Notes under the pieces: generated by a model | Database searches by the model: none | Told to the model about the DNA's origin: nothing | Seen by the model: the letters and a program-made list of their open reading frames with translations, nothing else | Program-made: the position numbers and the translations under genes | Source: Terasakiella magnetica | GTDB lineage: Bacteria > Pseudomonadota > Alphaproteobacteria > Rhodospirillales > Magnetospirillaceae | Length of the DNA: 64,000 bases | Direction: 5' to 3' | Assembly (NCBI GenBank): GCA_902729415.1 | Contig: CACVCF010000112.1 | Location: 124,001-188,000 of the forward strand | In this document: piece by piece, positions 60,864 through 64,000 of the stretch | Layout of the letters: the number at the start of each line of letters is the position of its first letter | How positions within the stretch are numbered: the stretch's first letter is position 1

Positions 60864-61661
60864 ATGGCTCTGCCCACGTTCTCTATGCGTCAGCTCGTCG
60901 AAGCTGGCGTTCACTTCGGCCACAATACCCGCCGCTGGAACCCGAAGATGGCTCCGTACCTCTTCGGCATCCGCAATGGCATTCACATCATCGACCTGCA
61001 ACAGAGCGTGCCCATGCTGCACCGCGCCATGCAGGCCGTCCGTGACGTCACCGCCGCCGGTGGCCGCGTGCTGTTCGTCGGCACCAAGCATCAGGCGTCG
61101 GACGTGGTGGCCGAGGCGGCCAAGCGTTGCGGCCAGTATTACGTCAACCATCGTTGGCTCGGCGGCATGCTGACCAACTGGAAGACCATCTCGCTGTCGA
61201 TCCGCCGCCTGCGCGAGCTGGACGAGCAGCTGGCGAGCGGCGCTCTGGCCGGTCTGACCAAGAAGGAGCAACTGGTGCTGCAGCGCGAGCGTGACAAGCT
61301 CGAACGCGCTCTCGGCGGCATCAAGGAGATGGGCGGCCTGCCCGATATCCTGTTCATCATCGACACCAACAAGGAGTCGCTGGCGGTCCAGGAAGCCAAC
61401 AAGCTGAACATCCCCGTGGTCGCCATCATCGACTCCAATTGTGATCCGGCTGGCATCACCTATCCGATCCCCGGCAACGACGATGCCATCCGCGCCATCC
61501 AGACCTATTGCGATCTGATGGCCGGTTCGGTGCTCGACGGCATTCAGGCCGAAATCACCCGTGGTGGTGGTGACATCGGTGCCGCGGCCGAAGCTCCGGT
61601 GGAGCAGGTCGCCGAGATCGTCGAGGCTGCCGCCGAAGAGGCTCCGGCCGCGACGGCCTAA
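60864..61661 (+). CDS. rpsB: 30S ribosomal protein S2
   Basis: 265 residues starting [20 protein letters not shown], with [12 protein letters not shown], the [17 protein letters not shown] core, [17 protein letters not shown] and [22 protein letters not shown]-terminal acidic Ala/Glu-rich tail (about 230-265) is typical for alphaproteobacteria. AAAGGA precedes the ATG at 60864. The 169-base leader is GC-rich and may fold, as rpsB leaders often carry autoregulatory structure. First gene of rpsB-tsf-pyrH-frr. Confidence 0.97.
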   Translation: MALPTFSMRQLVEAGVHFGHNTRRWNPKMAPYLFGIRNGIHIIDLQQSVPMLHRAMQAVRDVTAAGGRVLFVGTKHQASDVVAEAAKRCGQYYVNHRWLGGMLTNWKTISLSIRRLRELDEQLASGALAGLTKKEQLVLQRERDKLERALGGIKEMGGLPDILFIIDTNKESLAVQEANKLNIPVVAIIDSNCDPAGITYPIPGNDDAIRAIQTYCDLMAGSVLDGIQAEITRGGGDIGAAAEAPVEQVAEIVEAAAEEAPAATA

Positions 61662-61679
61662 GCCCCACAAGTCCAAGAG

Positions 61680-61712
61680 AATGGCGGCGGCTTCGGTTCG
61701 CCGCCATTCGTT
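61680..61712 (+). terminator. Hairpin between rpsB and tsf
   Basis: A perfect 10-bp stem (61680-61689 with 61699-61708) and 9-base loop, with only a weak T-tract after (CGTTTG). It is likely an attenuator or processing site that tunes rpsB against tsf, not a full stop. Confidence 0.6.
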
Positions 61713-61772
61713 TGAGAGATTGTCCGTAGATCTGGCTCGATCACAGAGCCATCGCCCTAGAGAGGAAGACCC

Positions 61773-62699
61773 ATGGCCGAGATTACCGCTTCCCTGGTCA
61801 AGGAGCTGCGCGAGAAGACTGGCGCCGGCATGATGGATTGCAAGAAGGCGCTGGGCGAGACCGCCGGCGACATCGAAGCCGCCATCGACTGGCTGCGCAC
61901 CAAGGGCTTGGCCGCCGCCGCCAAGAAGGCCGGCCGCGTCGCCGCCGAGGGCTTGGTGGGCATTGCCGCCGCCGGTAACAAGGGTGTCGCCGTCGAGGTG
62001 AATGCCGAGACCGATTTCGTCGCCCGCAACGAGCAGTTCCAGGGCTTCGTGTCCGCCGTCGCCACCGTGGCGCTGGGTGTTGGTTCCAACCTGGACGCCA
62101 TCAAGGCTGCCGCCTGCCCCGGTTCCGACAAGAACGTCGCCGACCAGCTGACCGCGCTGATCGCCACCATCGGCGAGAACATGAACCTGCGTCGTGCCGT
62201 CCGTCTGGAAGTGGCCAACGGCGTCGTGGCCTCCTATGTTCACACCGCCATCGCTCCCGGCCTGGGCAAGATCGGCTGTCTGGTGGCCCTGGACTCCACC
62301 GGCAATGCCGCCCGTCTGACCGAAGTGGGCAAGCAGCTGGCCATGCATGTGGCCGCCGCCAACCCGCTGTTCCTCGACCCGTCGCTGGTCGATGCCGCCG
62401 CGCTGGAGCGCGAGAAGGCTGTGCTGACCGAGCAGGCTCAAGGCTCGGGCAAGCCCGCCGCCGTCATCGAGAAGATGGTGGAAGGCCGCATCCGCAAGTA
62501 CTACGAGGAAGTCTGCCTGTCCGAGCAGATCTTCGTCATCGACCAGGAGAACAAGATCTCCAAGGTTCTCGAAAACCTCTCCAAGGAGCTTGGCGCTCCG
62601 GTGAAGCTGGCCGGTTTCGTCCGCTTCGCCCTCGGTGAAGGCATCGAGAAGGAAGAAAAGGACTTTGCCGCCGAGGTTGCCGCCCAGCTCGGGCGCTAA
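61773..62699 (+). CDS. tsf: Elongation factor Ts
   Basis: 308 residues: [20 protein letters not shown] with [19 protein letters not shown], the core-domain [20 protein letters not shown], and the C-terminal [20 protein letters not shown]. It exchanges GDP on EF-Tu. Length and the duplicated core are normal. AGAGAGGAAG lies before the ATG at 61773. Confidence 0.98.
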   Translation: MAEITASLVKELREKTGAGMMDCKKALGETAGDIEAAIDWLRTKGLAAAAKKAGRVAAEGLVGIAAAGNKGVAVEVNAETDFVARNEQFQGFVSAVATVALGVGSNLDAIKAAACPGSDKNVADQLTALIATIGENMNLRRAVRLEVANGVVASYVHTAIAPGLGKIGCLVALDSTGNAARLTEVGKQLAMHVAAANPLFLDPSLVDAAALEREKAVLTEQAQGSGKPAAVIEKMVEGRIRKYYEEVCLSEQIFVIDQENKISKVLENLSKELGAPVKLAGFVRFALGEGIEKEEKDFAAEVAAQLGR

Positions 62700-62714
62700 T
62701 TCGCGCGACTTTCG

Positions 62715-62747
62715 CGGGCCGCCTCCATCAGGGGGCGGCCCGTTTTT
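62715..62747 (+). terminator. Terminator after tsf
   Basis: A perfect 9-bp GC stem (62715-62723 with 62734-62742) and 10-base loop, followed by five T. pyrH therefore probably has its own promoter in 62748-62848. Confidence 0.88.
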
Positions 62748-62848
62748 ATGTGTGCGCCGACAAGGGGCGCGACAGGGGGGTGGAATCGTGTATGATCGCC
62801 GCCGCCCGCGCCGTGGAAGCACGGCAGCATTAAGCCGAGAGGGAGTCC

Positions 62849-63571
62849 ATGGCTAGCGACGCAAAATTCCGCCGCGTTCTCCTCAAGATTTCAGGCGAAG
62901 GCCTGATGGGTTCGCAGGAGTACGGCCTCGATCCCGCCACCGTTGACCGCATCGCCCGCGAGGTCAAATCCGTTCGTGACCTGGGGGTGGAAGTCTGCGT
63001 CGTCATCGGCGGCGGCAATATCTTCCGTGGCGTTTCCGGGGCCTCCAGTGGCATGGAGCGCGCGGCGGCCGATAACATGGGCATGCTGGCCACCGTCATC
63101 AACGCGCTCTCGGTCCAGAACGCGCTGGAGCGTAATGGCGTCGAGACCCGGGTGCAGTCGGCCATCGTCATGCCTACGGTGTGCGAGGCCTTCATCCGCC
63201 GCCGTGCCATCCGTCATCTGGAAAAGGGCCGGGTGGTGATTTTCGCCGCCGGGACCGGAAACCCATTCTTCACCACCGATACCGCCGCCGCTTTGCGTGC
63301 GGTGGAGATGGGCTGTGGCGCGCTGCTGAAGGCCACCCAGGTGGACGGCGTTTATACCGCCGATCCCAAAAAGGTACCCGATGCCACCCGCTACGACCAC
63401 CTGACCTTCAACGAGGTTCTTGCCCGTGACCTGGCGGTGATGGACACCTCGGCCATCGCGCTGTGCCGCGAGAACAAGGTTCCGATCGTGGTCTTTGATC
63501 TTCACCGGCCCGGCGCTTTTGCCGAGGTGGTGTCGGGACGGGGCCTGTTCACTATCATTTCGAACGATTAA
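62849..63571 (+). CDS. pyrH: Uridylate kinase
   Basis: 240 residues of the amino-acid-kinase fold: [90 protein letters not shown] and [14 protein letters not shown]. It phosphorylates UMP to UDP and is allosterically controlled by GTP and UTP in bacteria. GAGAGGGAG lies before the ATG at 62849. frr follows after 15 bases. Confidence 0.98.
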   Translation: MASDAKFRRVLLKISGEGLMGSQEYGLDPATVDRIAREVKSVRDLGVEVCVVIGGGNIFRGVSGASSGMERAAADNMGMLATVINALSVQNALERNGVETRVQSAIVMPTVCEAFIRRRAIRHLEKGRVVIFAAGTGNPFFTTDTAAALRAVEMGCGALLKATQVDGVYTADPKKVPDATRYDHLTFNEVLARDLAVMDTSAIALCRENKVPIVVFDLHRPGAFAEVVSGRGLFTIISND

Positions 63572-63586
63572 GAGAGGGAGTCGATC

Positions 63587-64000
63587 GTGTCCACTCCGAC
63601 TAACTGGAACGACCTCAAGAAGGACGTTACCCGCCGCATGGACAGTGCCGTCGAGGTTCTAAAGAAGGAATTCTCCGGTCTGCGCTCCGGCCGCGCTTCC
63701 GCCAATCTGCTGGACCCGGTGGTGGTCGAGGCTTATGGCCAAACCATGCCGCTGTCCCAATGCGGTACCGTCGGTGTGCCCGAGCCGCGCATGCTGACCG
63801 TCCAGGTGTGGGACAAGGGCCAGGTCAAGGCGGTGGAGAAGGCGATCCGTGACGCCGGTCTTGGTCTCAATCCCCAGGTTGACGGCCAGATGGTGCGTGT
63901 GCCCATTCCCTCCCTGAACGAAGAGCGTCGCAAGGAATTGCAGAAGGTGGCCGGAAAGTATTCCGAGCAGGCCCGTATTTCCGTACGCAATGTCCGTCGT
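63587..64000 (+). CDS. frr: Ribosome recycling factor (partial, cut by the window end)
   Basis: 138 residues are present of a family that is usually about 185 long. The frame starts at a GTG preceded by AGAGAGGGAG. It shows the RRF pattern: [39 protein letters not shown], then [20 protein letters not shown] and [20 protein letters not shown]. With EF-G it splits post-termination ribosomes. The window ends before its C-terminal helix. Confidence 0.95.
   Translation, partial: MSTPTNWNDLKKDVTRRMDSAVEVLKKEFSGLRSGRASANLLDPVVVEAYGQTMPLSQCGTVGVPEPRMLTVQVWDKGQVKAVEKAIRDAGLGLNPQVDGQMVRVPIPSLNEERRKELQKVAGKYSEQARISVRNVRR

Noticed and set aside
1..64000. CRISPR arrays, magnetosome genes or prophage
   Set aside because: No regularly spaced repeats, no mam/mms-type genes and no phage structural genes were seen.

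Overview
The window is GC-rich, tightly packed alphaproteobacterial chromosome. The taxon markers are a GapR/DUF2312 protein, a PopZ-like protein just upstream of valS, TrcR/DUF1013, a Pcm-like methyltransferase just upstream of a TolC-family gene, a 41-residue L36 and a ZnuA/COG0523/Zur locus. Protein flavour and the density of signalling genes suggest Rhodospirillales, most likely a Magnetospirillum-type bacterium. That placement is recognition, not a search result. No magnetosome genes, prophage, insertion sequence, rRNA or CRISPR array was seen.

Layout. 1-8.7 kb: an operon-like run of a CHASE2 adenylate/guanylate cyclase, a secreted TPR-CHAT caspase-like protein, a metallo-beta-lactamase protein with cyclic-nucleotide-binding-like domains, and a small lipoprotein. 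It looks like a cyclic-nucleotide signalling and proteolysis module and is the best candidate for an undescribed system here. 8.8-13.5 kb: housekeeping genes (rpmJ, N-formylglutamate amidohydrolase, gapR, folB/folK, two YdcH-like proteins, phosphofructokinase, ubiX). 13.6-15.8 kb: prpE with TTTGC repeats upstream. 16.3-20.8 kb: a zinc locus, znuA-hisI-COG0523 divergent from zur-znuC-znuB, with a palindromic Zur box between them. 20.8-22.3 kb: motA/motB. 22.4-27.9 kb: acyl-CoA metabolism, with a Pat-like acyl-CoA synthetase/acetyltransferase divergent from a MaoC-phosphotransacetylase and acetate kinase.

28-35.4 kb is the most accessory stretch: a cyclophilin-like protein, a lipoprotein, a Sel1-repeat serine protease, a 101-residue chemoreceptor tip, a periplasmic solute-binding protein followed by a histidine kinase, and a TPR-methyltransferase whose second half is AT-rich. 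tRNA-Asn and tRNA-Cys follow. 36-41.8 kb: pcm-like, tolC-like, popZ, valS. 41.9-48.3 kb: two diguanylate cyclases, an acyl-CoA synthetase and an HD-GYP protein. 48.3-56.4 kb: mepA, a paaY/thioesterase/hydroxybutyrate dehydrogenase operon, a quinone oxidoreductase, trcR with a hairpin-rich leader, and a large AsmA-like protein. 56.5-64 kb: glnE-bcp-DUF455 (overlapping stops and starts), then rpsB-tsf-pyrH-frr, with frr cut by the window end.

No gene-free stretch exceeds about 300 bases. The longest (13525-13819) holds only the TTTGC repeats. Many genes are coupled by 4-base stop/start overlaps, and this supports two non-ATG starts (CTG at 8193, TTG at 48332).
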